NCBI RefSeq assembly: GCF_004345785.1
Contig: NZ_SLXI01000001.1
Coordinates: 464,317-528,316 of the forward strand
DNA from: Bisgaardia hudsonensis
GTDB taxonomy: Bacteria > Pseudomonadota > Gammaproteobacteria > Enterobacterales > Pasteurellaceae
DNA: 64,000 nucleotides
Direction of reading: 5' to 3'
Every line of letters starts with the position of its first letter. Within the stretch, counting starts at the first letter, position 1. The position numbers and the translations under genes are program-made. The notes under the pieces are model-generated. The model had not been told where the DNA came from. It worked only from the letters and a program-made list of their open reading frames with translations, and searched no databases. Positions 47,546-55,094 of the stretch are shown piece after piece.

Positions 47546-47891
47546 ATAGCCAGTCTTCATCTGTATTTTCAGGCATTCTAAAGCCATTACTATAATATCC
47601 CTCTCCTTCTGGACCAGCAGCATGGAAATCATCAGTAATCCATTCACAATTATCTAACATTACTGATGATTTGTTGTCTTCAATTAAATTATTTTTGTAG
47701 TTTTTATTATTAGTGCTAGTCTCAGTATGCCAATTCCTTAGTAGTAACACTGTAACAAAAAGAAATGGTATTCCTATGATACATATAGTAGAAAAAATAA
47801 TTTTTCTAGGAAATGTAGGCAAAAAACCGAGTTTGTTGTCAATTGATTTAGCTACCTTAGCAAAACTAGACCCTACATTTGGGAGTGTCAT
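47544..47891 (-). CDS. Small single-pass membrane protein, unknown
   Basis: A 115-residue protein with one membrane helix (about residues 36-54, IIFSTICIIGIPFLFVTVLL) and an acidic C-terminal domain ending PENTDEDWL. The start is ATG 47891 because GGAGG lies directly upstream. It sits between the two secretion operons. Not recognised; a surface or entry-exclusion function is a guess. Confidence 0.6.
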   Translation of the reverse strand: MTLPNVGSSFAKVAKSIDNKLGFLPTFPRKIIFSTICIIGIPFLFVTVLLLRNWHTETSTNNKNYKNNLIEDNKSSVMLDNCEWITDDFHAAGPEGEGYYSNGFRMPENTDEDWL

Positions 47892-48007
47892 ATAAACCTC
47901 CTTATTTGTTATAAATGGAATATACATGACGAATTAAATTGATATAAATATATATCTAAAGCGGAGATAAAATCAACAAGTTTTACATAATGTAATAGTC
48001 CATCATT

Positions 48008-48352
48008 TTATTGGATTGAGTGGTAGTCACCATCCCAATCTATATCATCTCGCATAGCATCAGTCTGGAGTTTACCAGTATTTTTGTCAACAAGATAACC
48101 AAACATTCTACGTTCAATACTTGGATCACCTCCGCATTTTTTATTATGAATTTCAAATGCATTGACTTCATATTGTTCTGCATTTTCGTTGATTCTATAT
48201 TTAATGCAATCGGCTTTAAGCCCAGTAAGTTTGTTTTTGAAAATAGATTTTTCAACAACTTTATAAGCAGCATCTTCAGTTTTAACTGAAGTAGCATAAA
48301 TATTTAAGCTGATACAGGCTAATAAGAGCGGAACCAGTAGCTGTTTTTCCAT
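48008..48352 (-). CDS. Small exported protein, unknown
   Basis: A 114-residue protein with a signal peptide (to about residue 21, SLNIYATSVK) and two Cys in the mature part (LKADCIKYRI; HNKKCGGDPS). The pattern 'surface-adhesin E'-like YKVVEKSIFKNKLTGLKADC with a later ERRMFGYLVDKNTGKL is suggestive but weak. AAGGAG precedes the ATG. It follows the long TIGR03755-type gene on the same strand. Confidence 0.65.
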   Translation of the reverse strand: MEKQLLVPLLLACISLNIYATSVKTEDAAYKVVEKSIFKNKLTGLKADCIKYRINENAEQYEVNAFEIHNKKCGGDPSIERRMFGYLVDKNTGKLQTDAMRDDIDWDGDYHSIQ

Positions 48353-48376
48353 GAGAGACTCCTTGAATAATGAAAG

Positions 48377-50359
48377 TTACATTTGTTGTTCTAAATTATT
48401 ACCTTTGATAATTTTTGTCAAGTTATCAGCATAGTTGGGGTCTGTTGCATATCCAGCTTTAGCAATTGCATGAGCGAAGGCAACTGGATCATCTTTATAT
48501 TTAAAGGCATCACGATAACGTTTATTCTTATTCAAGAAAGCTCCGTATCCATCCGCTGCAGCCCCAAAATCGCTGTATGCGGCAAAGTTATCATTGATAG
48601 AAATACGTTTACCATTGATAACTTCATGAGTACCAAAATTAATTGAACCGCTTGAACCTCTTCCTTTAACACCAAAATAAGCATTACCTTTTACTTTTTT
48701 CCCCCATCCAGATTCAAGAGCGGCTTGTGCGATTACAACTTCAGCAGGAACTCCCCACTTTTTTTCAATTTCTTTTGCTACGGGTAATGCTTGTGCAATA
48801 AACTCTTGTTTGGTTTTAGCAGCTATAGAAGCCCTGGGAATTGTTCCGTTATAGTCAATATTGGGTGAATGAGCATTACCGAATGAAGGTATAAATGGTG
48901 CTACATTACTTGTGCTAGGCATACCTAAAGTAATGGTTTTACGTGGTAAAGAAATATTGTTTTCTTGTTCACCATCAGATGGGGAAGGTGTACCATATTC
49001 TAATTCTTTAACTCGTTTATCCAAGCTATCTTTCGGTGAACCATATGAACCTGCATGAGCTTCACGTTCAGCTTTATTTTGTAAAATAGCTGCAGCAGTA
49101 TTGTTTGTAATGGCTTTTTGCATATCCATCTCAAGTTTTACCTGAGATATTTCTCGGTCAATAATGTTTAAAATGCGTTCTAATTCTGCTTGTGCATCCG
49201 CATTATTGGCTACATTAGGTTCGCGCATGCCAGCTAAAATTGCACGTCGAGAAAGCATCATTTTTTCCATAACTTTTGAGGTGGCAATTTCTCCAGACAG
49301 GCGCTGACTTAATACTTCTACATCAGGATCTTCACGTAATGCCTCAATTAATCCACGTGTGACAGGTACGGTATTTGAACTAAGTTCTGCGAGAGCTTCT
49401 GATGTAGGAATATTCATATTAAGTACTTTTTCTAGCCTACCTACAGTAAGCACATGTTCTTCTTCTATTTCAGGGCTTAAACCAACTCCTGCTTTTGAAC
49501 TCGTTTTCGTACCACAATCTGTTTTACAGGTAGATATGGACTGTTCACCAATCACCTTTATTAAAAAATCAGCAGCAGTTTGTGGATTATCCCAAGTCTT
49601 ACATAAATTACCATCACATGAAGATTCTGAAATCTTGCTTGTATCTAATACATTACGTTTATTTAATAGGTTATAGCCAGCTTTCACTACATCACCTACT
49701 AAATTAATTGGATCTTGGTTTTGACCACCTTTCTTTTGCCCTCCAACCCAAGCGCGGCCATCTTTACCTTGCTTATCTTCGAGTTCATTTTTAGCTTTTT
49801 TAGCATCTGGTTGATTTGATGTAATATCTTTAAAACTTTCTAAGTCGGCAGCTTGCCCCCATTTACCGCCTAGCGTGTAGTCAGCTAACGTTTTAGACAT
49901 TTCTTCACAGCTTGTTTTTAGACGATTAAAATCTAATTTACCTTGATATAAACCATTTGTAATTAAGTCATATAATTGTGGATTGGCTCTTTGAAGGATC
50001 ATGGCTGGCATACTTGCAACCGCTCCTTTAGCTGAATCAATAACGTTACCTAGTAAATCTTTAAAGCCATCTTTTAATCCATTTAAATCATTTTTAATTG
50101 TCGTTTTAATATCAAAATTGCCGCACGTTAAATTAGCCTTCCAGCCAATACCTAGTTCAACAGCATTTGTTTTTCCCCTACTAGGTGGTGCCATATAACC
50201 TGCACCGCCACCGATTTGATAAAAGACCTTATCCGATAAAATTGAATCGGCTTTATTAAATTCTAATTTATCTACAATAGAATCTGCGTTTGAAGCATTT
50301 AACCATAAGCAACCTAGAAGTAAGATAGTTGCATTATTGAGTGAAAATCGTTTTGCCAT
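48377..50359 (-). CDS. TIGR03755 (PFL_4711, TraH-side) ICE protein fused to a glucosaminidase domain
   Basis: A 660-residue exported protein. Residues ~1-420 follow the TIGR03755 family (GGGAGYMAPPSRGKTNAVEL; later TVPVTRGLIEALREDPDVEV). After a Ser/Pro/Asn linker, residues ~510-655 are a FlgJ/LytF-type N-acetylglucosaminidase domain (AKTKQEFIAQALPVAKEIEK; VIAQAALESGWGKKVKGNAY with the catalytic Glu; GAAADGYGAFLNKNKRYRDA). It would act in the periplasm at the mating channel and cut peptidoglycan. The family usually lacks this enzyme part, so the fusion is notable, the more so because a separate transglycosylase is encoded at 32513. Confidence 0.82.
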   Translation of the reverse strand: MAKRFSLNNATILLLGCLWLNASNADSIVDKLEFNKADSILSDKVFYQIGGGAGYMAPPSRGKTNAVELGIGWKANLTCGNFDIKTTIKNDLNGLKDGFKDLLGNVIDSAKGAVASMPAMILQRANPQLYDLITNGLYQGKLDFNRLKTSCEEMSKTLADYTLGGKWGQAADLESFKDITSNQPDAKKAKNELEDKQGKDGRAWVGGQKKGGQNQDPINLVGDVVKAGYNLLNKRNVLDTSKISESSCDGNLCKTWDNPQTAADFLIKVIGEQSISTCKTDCGTKTSSKAGVGLSPEIEEEHVLTVGRLEKVLNMNIPTSEALAELSSNTVPVTRGLIEALREDPDVEVLSQRLSGEIATSKVMEKMMLSRRAILAGMREPNVANNADAQAELERILNIIDREISQVKLEMDMQKAITNNTAAAILQNKAEREAHAGSYGSPKDSLDKRVKELEYGTPSPSDGEQENNISLPRKTITLGMPSTSNVAPFIPSFGNAHSPNIDYNGTIPRASIAAKTKQEFIAQALPVAKEIEKKWGVPAEVVIAQAALESGWGKKVKGNAYFGVKGRGSSGSINFGTHEVINGKRISINDNFAAYSDFGAAADGYGAFLNKNKRYRDAFKYKDDPVAFAHAIAKAGYATDPNYADNLTKIIKGNNLEQQM

Positions 50360-50380
50360 AACAGTATCTCCTATTTATTA

Positions 50381-51316
50381 TTATTGCCAATCAATACTAT
50401 ATAAAAATTTTTGTCCTCTCCGTTTGCAACAACTATAAGGTCGCCAAAGAGCCCAAGCGTAATCACCTTTTGTTGACATTTTGTCTGAATGAGTATCTAC
50501 AGAACTACCATGAGGAAATATGGAACAAGATTGCTCAGTTTTTGGATAGAGCATTTGCCATTTGTGGGTTTGTGCATTGCTTTCTTTTACTGGGCCTGGA
50601 AGCCATTCACCAGCACCACCTTTTTTAGCTGCAGGGAGATAAATGTGAGGCTGTGCCATTCGACTTACTATATCTGCAACACGCTGTACTATTACTGCTG
50701 ATGCCTTGTAATCATGTACCTGATTGATTGCACCTGATCGTGGGTAAATATTTCCCCAATTATCATCGGCTTTACTTACCTCGCGCATACCTGGAACCAT
50801 AGCTTCTGGATAAAACATTTCTGGTAAATTCTCTTTCCAAGCGAAGAAATCTAATCCACTTAAGAAGTAAGGAACAAAGGGTGTAGTTTGACTTTTGCAA
50901 TAATATCCTGTGCTATTTAGCATCTGAGATATTGCTCCTTGTGGGTGACCAATGGCATCTGCATTCTTAAAAGTAAATTGAGTATATTGTTTATGTGGGG
51001 AACGATATTCACCGCCTTTAAGTGCTCCTTGATTAAAAGAATTTACTTCTGACCAGGGATTTTGTCCATCATGGTTATAACTAGATACAACCATTTCAGG
51101 AATAAAATGTTTTACTTTAGTAGATGTTCGAATACTACAGCCAAATTTTGTGCAAAAAAGCCAAAAACAAGTTCCTACAATTTTATAATTTAAACAACTA
51201 CTTGAAGCACTTGATGCCATAATTGCAGTAGTATTAATGGACGCTTGAACAGGAATTAATGATGTCAGCATAACAACAGAAAGTAATTTGGCTAAAAAAG
51301 TGCAGTTAATCTTCAT
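50381..51316 (-). CDS. ICE protein, TIGR03756 (PFL_4710) family, TraU-like
   Basis: A 311-residue exported, Cys-rich periplasmic protein of TraU type: signal peptide, CLNYKIVGTCFWLFCTKFGC, and a conserved C-terminal YAWALWRPYSCCKRRGQKFL. Expected in mating-pair formation and probably dependent on disulfide bonds. The start overlaps the stop of the upstream gene (ATGA). Confidence 0.84.
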   Translation of the reverse strand: MKINCTFLAKLLSVVMLTSLIPVQASINTTAIMASSASSSCLNYKIVGTCFWLFCTKFGCSIRTSTKVKHFIPEMVVSSYNHDGQNPWSEVNSFNQGALKGGEYRSPHKQYTQFTFKNADAIGHPQGAISQMLNSTGYYCKSQTTPFVPYFLSGLDFFAWKENLPEMFYPEAMVPGMREVSKADDNWGNIYPRSGAINQVHDYKASAVIVQRVADIVSRMAQPHIYLPAAKKGGAGEWLPGPVKESNAQTHKWQMLYPKTEQSCSIFPHGSSVDTHSDKMSTKGDYAWALWRPYSCCKRRGQKFLYSIDWQ

Positions 51317-51765
51317 TGTATTTTTCCTCTATGTTGATTCCACTGTTGCCAAAGTTGTTTTGCTTTAGAAATGTTAGTTTCACCATAAATGATAGCATTA
51401 TCTCCATTTGATGATTGGAACAGGACCGCGGGCACTTTTTTAATACCATTTTGCCAGCCACTGATTACACCTGTATATGATTCTTTAAGTGCTTTTTCTT
51501 TTTCTGCCCATTGTGGGGAGTTTAATAACGCTTTAGCTTGTTGTTCAGCGATTCTTGGGTCTCTACTGAATCTTTGGCTAAGCCAATTTTCAATTTGCTC
51601 TACTTTATCAAGGTAATAAATTTGTGTAGCTAACTCTGGATTTTCAATGCGATATGCTAATGTGGTGTAAACTGAAATATTTGGTTCTGTATTAGCAAAA
51701 CTTAATTGTGTTGTACTTCCTATAAGGAATGCCAAATAAGAATAGAAATAGCTTTTCTTTTTCAT
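51313..51765 (-). CDS. ICE protein, TIGR03757 (PFL_4709) family
   Basis: A 150-residue exported protein. The start is placed at ATG 51765 (AGAGG upstream, then the signal peptide KKKSYFYSYLAFLIGSTTQL-SFA); the frame extends to 51849 without a ribosome site. The region PQWAEKEKALKESYTGVISG and KVPAVLFQSSNGDNAIIYGE matches the TrbC-like TIGR03757 family. First gene of the - strand transfer operon TIGR03757-TIGR03756-TIGR03755. Confidence 0.8.
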   Translation of the reverse strand: MKKKSYFYSYLAFLIGSTTQLSFANTEPNISVYTTLAYRIENPELATQIYYLDKVEQIENWLSQRFSRDPRIAEQQAKALLNSPQWAEKEKALKESYTGVISGWQNGIKKVPAVLFQSSNGDNAIIYGETNISKAKQLWQQWNQHRGKIQ

Positions 51766-51944
51766 ACTTATAAACCTCTTAAATATAGCCAATATAAACG
51801 TAAAAGTTAGCGATATTTTAATCAACGATACAGAATAAACTCTGTTCAAAAATAAGAGATTTTTTGTAAAAACTCTCTTATTTTTTTAAGTAAAAAACTA
51901 TTCCTTTTTGATAAAAAAAGTCGTATATTGTAACTATTAAGTCG

Positions 51945-52080
51945 CTGGAAACAGCCCTTAAAAGTCGTAAAACTCTTGAGAAGCGACGCTTACCCTTCGT
52001 GGTAAAGGAGTTTAAATCCAAAATGTCTCCCAGCATTCTGAAAGGGAACTCTGTAATTTTACAGGAATGCTACCTAAACT
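51945..52080 (+). ncRNA. Structured RNA element, copy C, heading accessory operon 2
   Basis: Same layout as copy B: GCTG-GAAA-CAGC (51945-51956, GNRA loop); GTCG (51965-51968)/CGAC (51985-51988); crossing helix AAACTC (51971-51976)/GAGTTT (52009-52014); TTACC (51991-51995)/GGTAA (52002-52006); GCATTC (52034-52039)/GAATGC (52066-52071); inner CTGTA (52052-52056)/TACAG (52061-52065). Differences from B preserve pairing. A possible promoter, TTGATA-N17-TAACTA (51909-51937), lies just upstream. It separates the divergent transfer and accessory operons. Confidence 0.75.
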
Positions 52081-52087
52081 GACCACC

Positions 52088-52154
52088 TTCCGAGGGAAAA
52101 TGCTTCCCTGGAAGTGTTCTCCTGAGGATTTTTTATTAACTTAGGAGAATTACT
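52088..52154 (+). promoter_or_regulatory. Hairpin leader L5
   Basis: CTTCC-g-AGGGAA (52088-52099) pairs with TTCCCT-GGAAG (52105-52115). TTCTCCT (52118-52124) is perfectly complementary to the ribosome site AGGAGAA (52144-52150). Confidence 0.7.
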
Positions 52155-52508
52155 ATGACTCTAAAATCTCACTCAGAATGGGATATTATCCCATTTGATA
52201 CTCAACCTACTGAAGTAGCACAAAAACCATCTTTGTTTTGGAAGATGGGAAATGAACTCGGTAATCTTTTTGTATTTACAAAAAAACGAGTAACCTCAAA
52301 ATATCGAGAAGTTACACGTGGTATTAATCAAAAGCTAGATGAAGAATATGAACATTTAAGAGCCGAATTTGAGGCAGATTTATTTGCTCAAACAGAAGCT
52401 TTTGAATACGAACTGAAAGTGTTGCGTAGACGTTGGATTGGTATTGCTATTATTACTGCATTCATCGGTTTTTTTATCGGTATGTTGACAGCATTTAATC
52501 TCATTTAA
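52155..52508 (+). CDS. Small C-terminally anchored membrane protein, unknown
   Basis: A 117-residue protein: basic and acidic helical region (about residues 55-90, coiled coil likely) and one membrane helix near the C-terminus (WIGIAIITAFIGFFIGMLTA). I do not recognise it. First gene of accessory operon 2, behind RNA copy C and leader L5. Confidence 0.7.
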   Translation: MTLKSHSEWDIIPFDTQPTEVAQKPSLFWKMGNELGNLFVFTKKRVTSKYREVTRGINQKLDEEYEHLRAEFEADLFAQTEAFEYELKVLRRRWIGIAIITAFIGFFIGMLTAFNLI

Positions 52509-52523
52509 TTTCTATTAATACAT

Positions 52524-52582
52524 CCCATAGGGAATGCTCATTCTCTATGGGACTGGCATTTCCTTTTTTTAGGAGAAATGTA
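52524..52582 (+). promoter_or_regulatory. Hairpin leader L6
   Basis: CCCATAGGGAAT (52524-52535) pairs with ATTCTCTATGGG (52540-52551). CATTTC (52557-52562) faces GAAATG (52575-52580) around the ribosome site. An ATG-TAA mini-frame (52578-52583) overlaps the true start ATG 52583, another possible control point. Confidence 0.6.
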
Positions 52583-52834
52583 ATGGAAGTTCAAATTAAC
52601 CTCAATACTCTATCAGGTTTTATCCCTAAAAATTGGACAAGGGATACTCACATGATACTAACTCAACTACAAAAAGACATTACTCATAATGCAATTCAAT
52701 CTTGGCAAAGCCGTAAAGAAGGAGAACATAAAGTCCGATTTCTTCAAGCAATGCAAGTGCAATATGGAGCTCACTTTCGGTTCTTAAATGTGCATCAAAA
52801 AGATGAAAAAACATTATTAGTTACTATTGATTAA
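52583..52834 (+). CDS. Small protein of unknown function
   Basis: An 83-residue cytosolic protein (MEVQINLNTLSGFIPKNWTR, ending EKTLLVTID). The start ATG 52583 follows AGGAGA by six bases. No family recognised. Second gene of accessory operon 2. Confidence 0.65.
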   Translation: MEVQINLNTLSGFIPKNWTRDTHMILTQLQKDITHNAIQSWQSRKEGEHKVRFLQAMQVQYGAHFRFLNVHQKDEKTLLVTID

Positions 52835-52843
52835 ACTTTTACC

Positions 52844-52908
52844 CCATAAGGGAAACACTCAATTCCCTTATGGTTGCAGTGTTTCCCTTTTTCTTTTGGA
52901 GAAACACT
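52844..52908 (+). promoter_or_regulatory. Hairpin leader L7 with fully alternative pairings
   Basis: CCATAAGGGAA (52844-52854) pairs perfectly with TTCCCTTATGG (52863-52873). AGTGTTTCCC (52878-52887) is perfectly complementary to GGGAAACACT (52850-52859), and its part AGTGTTTC also to GAAACACT (52901-52908), which overlaps the ribosome site GGAG. The clearest member of the leader family. Confidence 0.8.
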
Positions 52909-53793
52909 ATGAACGTTTTAACCGCTTACTTTAATACTCAATTAGTTCAGGCAGGTTTTCCTGATGATTTTGAAATTAATTGGTCCTTAGGTTATAGCCA
53001 AGGTGACGGTATGGCTTTTTATGGCGATATTGAACATACCTATTGGCTAGGATTGTTTCAACGCATTTACCCAAATCAAAAACGCAAATGCCGGAAATTT
53101 GAAAGACTAGTAAGATCATTGATTGAGTGGCAAAGTTATGGGGATAGCTTGATAAGCATTAATCGTAACCATCACGGTTATCACTATTCCCACTTTAACA
53201 CGATGAGCTTAGATGCTCCAAGTGCAGATGATTTCTGTTTCTTTAATGATGAACGAGCTAAAAAAGAGTGGTATTTCCCTACCTATAAAGTTGGAGAATA
53301 TCAAGCCTTATGGGATGAATTTGTTGTAGATTTAACTGAATATATTCAAGACTTATCTAAGCAATTAGCACAAGAAGGTTATCGAATTATTGAGGCTACG
53401 CCATATCAAAAAGAAGTTGCTTATCAATTTGAGACTCAACATTATCGAGTTGAATTTGTGACTGAACCCCATGAGTTTTATGCCCATCATTTTGAAACCT
53501 ATATGTATGATTGTGACTTTGAAGATGTCGAAAGTCTTTGCAAATCGGTACTGAATGGTACTCGTATTGCGAATGTTTATGCTCAAGTTTTAGATAAAGA
53601 AACCGGCATTGCATTAGGTGAAGATTACTTTGGCTATCTATGTTATGACCAACATGACAAGACCTTTGGGGGCTATCGCCAAATTTTGATTCGAGAGGCA
53701 ATTAAAGCTGCATGTTCAAAAGATGGATTGATTAGTCGCCAGGCACAATTAATGCAGAAAAAATTATCGTATTTACATACACCGACAAACTGA
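52909..53793 (+). CDS. Accessory-operon protein of unknown function
   Basis: A 294-residue cytosolic protein, acidic and rich in aromatic residues (LTAYFNTQLVQAGFPDDFEI; SQGDGMAFYGDIEHTYWLGL; FDEFVVDLTEYIQDLSKQLA-like middle). I do not recognise the family. High acidity and the ArdC neighbour allow a DNA-mimic anti-restriction hypothesis, which is inference. The start ATG 52909 follows GGAGAAACACT; the longer frame to 52870 crosses leader L7. Confidence 0.75.
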   Translation: MNVLTAYFNTQLVQAGFPDDFEINWSLGYSQGDGMAFYGDIEHTYWLGLFQRIYPNQKRKCRKFERLVRSLIEWQSYGDSLISINRNHHGYHYSHFNTMSLDAPSADDFCFFNDERAKKEWYFPTYKVGEYQALWDEFVVDLTEYIQDLSKQLAQEGYRIIEATPYQKEVAYQFETQHYRVEFVTEPHEFYAHHFETYMYDCDFEDVESLCKSVLNGTRIANVYAQVLDKETGIALGEDYFGYLCYDQHDKTFGGYRQILIREAIKAACSKDGLISRQAQLMQKKLSYLHTPTN

Positions 53794-53812
53794 GTTCCAT
53801 CTCAGCATATCA

Positions 53813-53871
53813 CCCATTGGGGAACATATTCCCTAGTGGGCGTGTTCTCCATTTTTACTTTAGGAGAACAC
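53813..53871 (+). promoter_or_regulatory. Hairpin leader L8 of ardC
   Basis: CCCATTGGGGAA (53813-53824) pairs with TTCCCTAGTGGG (53829-53840, some G-U pairs). GTGTTCTCC (53842-53850) is perfectly complementary over nine bases to the ribosome site GGAGAACAC (53863-53871), and its TGTTCTCC also to GGGGAACA (53819-53826). Confidence 0.78.
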
Positions 53872-54858
53872 ATGATGAACACTCAAATTCAACACAAACC
53901 AGACTTATACCAAGAAATCACCGACCGCATCATCAAATGCCTTGAAGATGGCACTGTACCTTGGCTAAAACCATGGACTACACCTGATGCGGCATCTTGT
54001 TTTGCAACTGTGTTACCACGTAATGCCGTTTCAGGACGCTTATATTCAGGAGTGAACATCCTTTTATTATGGATTGCCGCCGCTGAACATGAGTATAAAC
54101 AATGCAAGTGGATTACTGCACAAGCAGCCAATAAATTAGGTGGTCACGTACGTAAAGGGGAAAAAGCAACCATTATTGTTAATTATAACCCTATCGACCG
54201 TGAAAAATGTGATGACGACGGTAATCCAATCTTGGATGAGGATGGTAATCCGGAAATGGAACATTTTGCTGTGTTAAGAAGACATCCGCTTTTTAATATT
54301 GAGCAATGCGATGGGCTTCCAAATTCAATGTATGATACTGTGTCAGCAGAAAATGCAGATGCTGAAACAGTGCAATACACCTTATTTGCTGAAATCCGGC
54401 AGATGATTAAAGGTATGGATTTAGAAGTCAAAATAATGCCAAGTAATCGTGCATTCTATCGTCCTGGCGAGGATAAGGTAGTCATGCCTGAAATGAAACA
54501 ATTCAATTCAGAAGCAAGATTCTATGGCACATTACTTCATGAAATGACCCATGCAACAGGTCACCTAAAACGCTTAAATCGGGAAGGTATTACCTCCGGT
54601 AAGGCAAAATTTGGTAATCAAGTTTATGCTTTTGAAGAGCTTGTTGCTGAAATGGGCGGCGCATTTGTCTGTGCACATTTAGGATTTAATGAAGTACCAC
54701 AAAATGCAGCTTATATTGAAAGTTGGATCAAAGTATTGAAGGAGGACAAACGAGCAATATTTAAAGCCTCAGGATTTGCACGTAATGCGTGTGAATACAT
54801 GATGGATGCACTCAATGTTCAACAACAATACGAAAAACATTTTTCTGATGCAGAATAA
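53872..54858 (+). CDS. ardC: ArdC-type anti-restriction protein (ssDNA-binding domain plus zincin metallopeptidase)
   Basis: A 328-residue protein with the ArdC N-terminal DNA-binding domain (DLYQEITDRIIKCLEDGTVP-WLKPW) and a C-terminal metallopeptidase-like domain with HEMTHATGH at about residues 223-231, followed by FEELVAEMGGAF. ArdC proteins protect incoming plasmid DNA from host restriction and act early after transfer. The start is ATG 53872, right after GGAGAACAC; ATG 53875 is an equal choice. Fourth gene of accessory operon 2. Confidence 0.92.
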   Translation: MMNTQIQHKPDLYQEITDRIIKCLEDGTVPWLKPWTTPDAASCFATVLPRNAVSGRLYSGVNILLLWIAAAEHEYKQCKWITAQAANKLGGHVRKGEKATIIVNYNPIDREKCDDDGNPILDEDGNPEMEHFAVLRRHPLFNIEQCDGLPNSMYDTVSAENADAETVQYTLFAEIRQMIKGMDLEVKIMPSNRAFYRPGEDKVVMPEMKQFNSEARFYGTLLHEMTHATGHLKRLNREGITSGKAKFGNQVYAFEELVAEMGGAFVCAHLGFNEVPQNAAYIESWIKVLKEDKRAIFKASGFARNACEYMMDALNVQQQYEKHFSDAE

Positions 54859-54868
54859 TAAAGACTGA

Positions 54869-54896
54869 GGAATATTGTAAATCGTAATATTCCTTT
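54869..54896 (+). terminator. Hairpin after ardC
   Basis: GGAATATT (54869-54876) pairs with AATATTCC (54886-54893), then TTTAA. AT-rich, weak terminator or processing site. Confidence 0.4.
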
Positions 54897-54899
54897 AAT

Positions 54900-54959
54900 C
54901 CCAAGGGGACTATCCCCTTGGGTATAGTGTATCCCTTTGTATTAATAATGGAGTACATA
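54900..54959 (+). promoter_or_regulatory. Hairpin leader L9, last of the series
   Basis: CCCAAGGGGA (54900-54909) pairs perfectly with TCCCCTTGGG (54913-54922). The following ATAGTGTATCCC (54924-54935) is only partly complementary to GGAGTACA around the ribosome site (54950-54953). Its gene is cut short by the cargo island. Confidence 0.6.
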
Positions 54960-55064
54960 ATGCTTGTTATTTTAACATATAACTCTATAGATTTTGAACT
55001 TTACAAAATAAAAATTGAGTATATAAATGGCATTTGTACTTTATCTCAAAAAACTCAAGGATAA
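54960..55064 (+). pseudogene. Truncated accessory gene at the cargo boundary (34 codons)
   Basis: ATG 54960, a few bases after GGAG, opens a 34-codon frame (LVILTYNSIDFELYKIKIEY ...) that stops at 55064. Every other gene behind such a leader is 83 codons or longer. Immediately after the stop the sequence becomes very AT-rich and belongs to the cargo island, so this is probably the 5' end of a gene truncated by insertion. It could alternatively be a genuine small protein. Confidence 0.5.
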
Positions 55065-55075
55065 TAATGCATACA

Positions 55076-55091
55076 ATTACTAATTAGTAAT
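55076..55091. repeat. 16-bp perfect palindrome at the end of the cargo operon
   Basis: ATTACTAATTAGTAAT, four bases past the stop of the MFS gene (which lies on the - strand). It may serve as a weak terminator or mark the insertion junction. Confidence 0.45.
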
Positions 55092-55094
55092 CTT

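Noticed and set aside
52578-52583. ATG-TAA start-stop as the real start of the 83-residue protein
   Set aside because: It stops at once; ATG 52583 gives the full frame. It may still influence initiation and is noted with leader L6.
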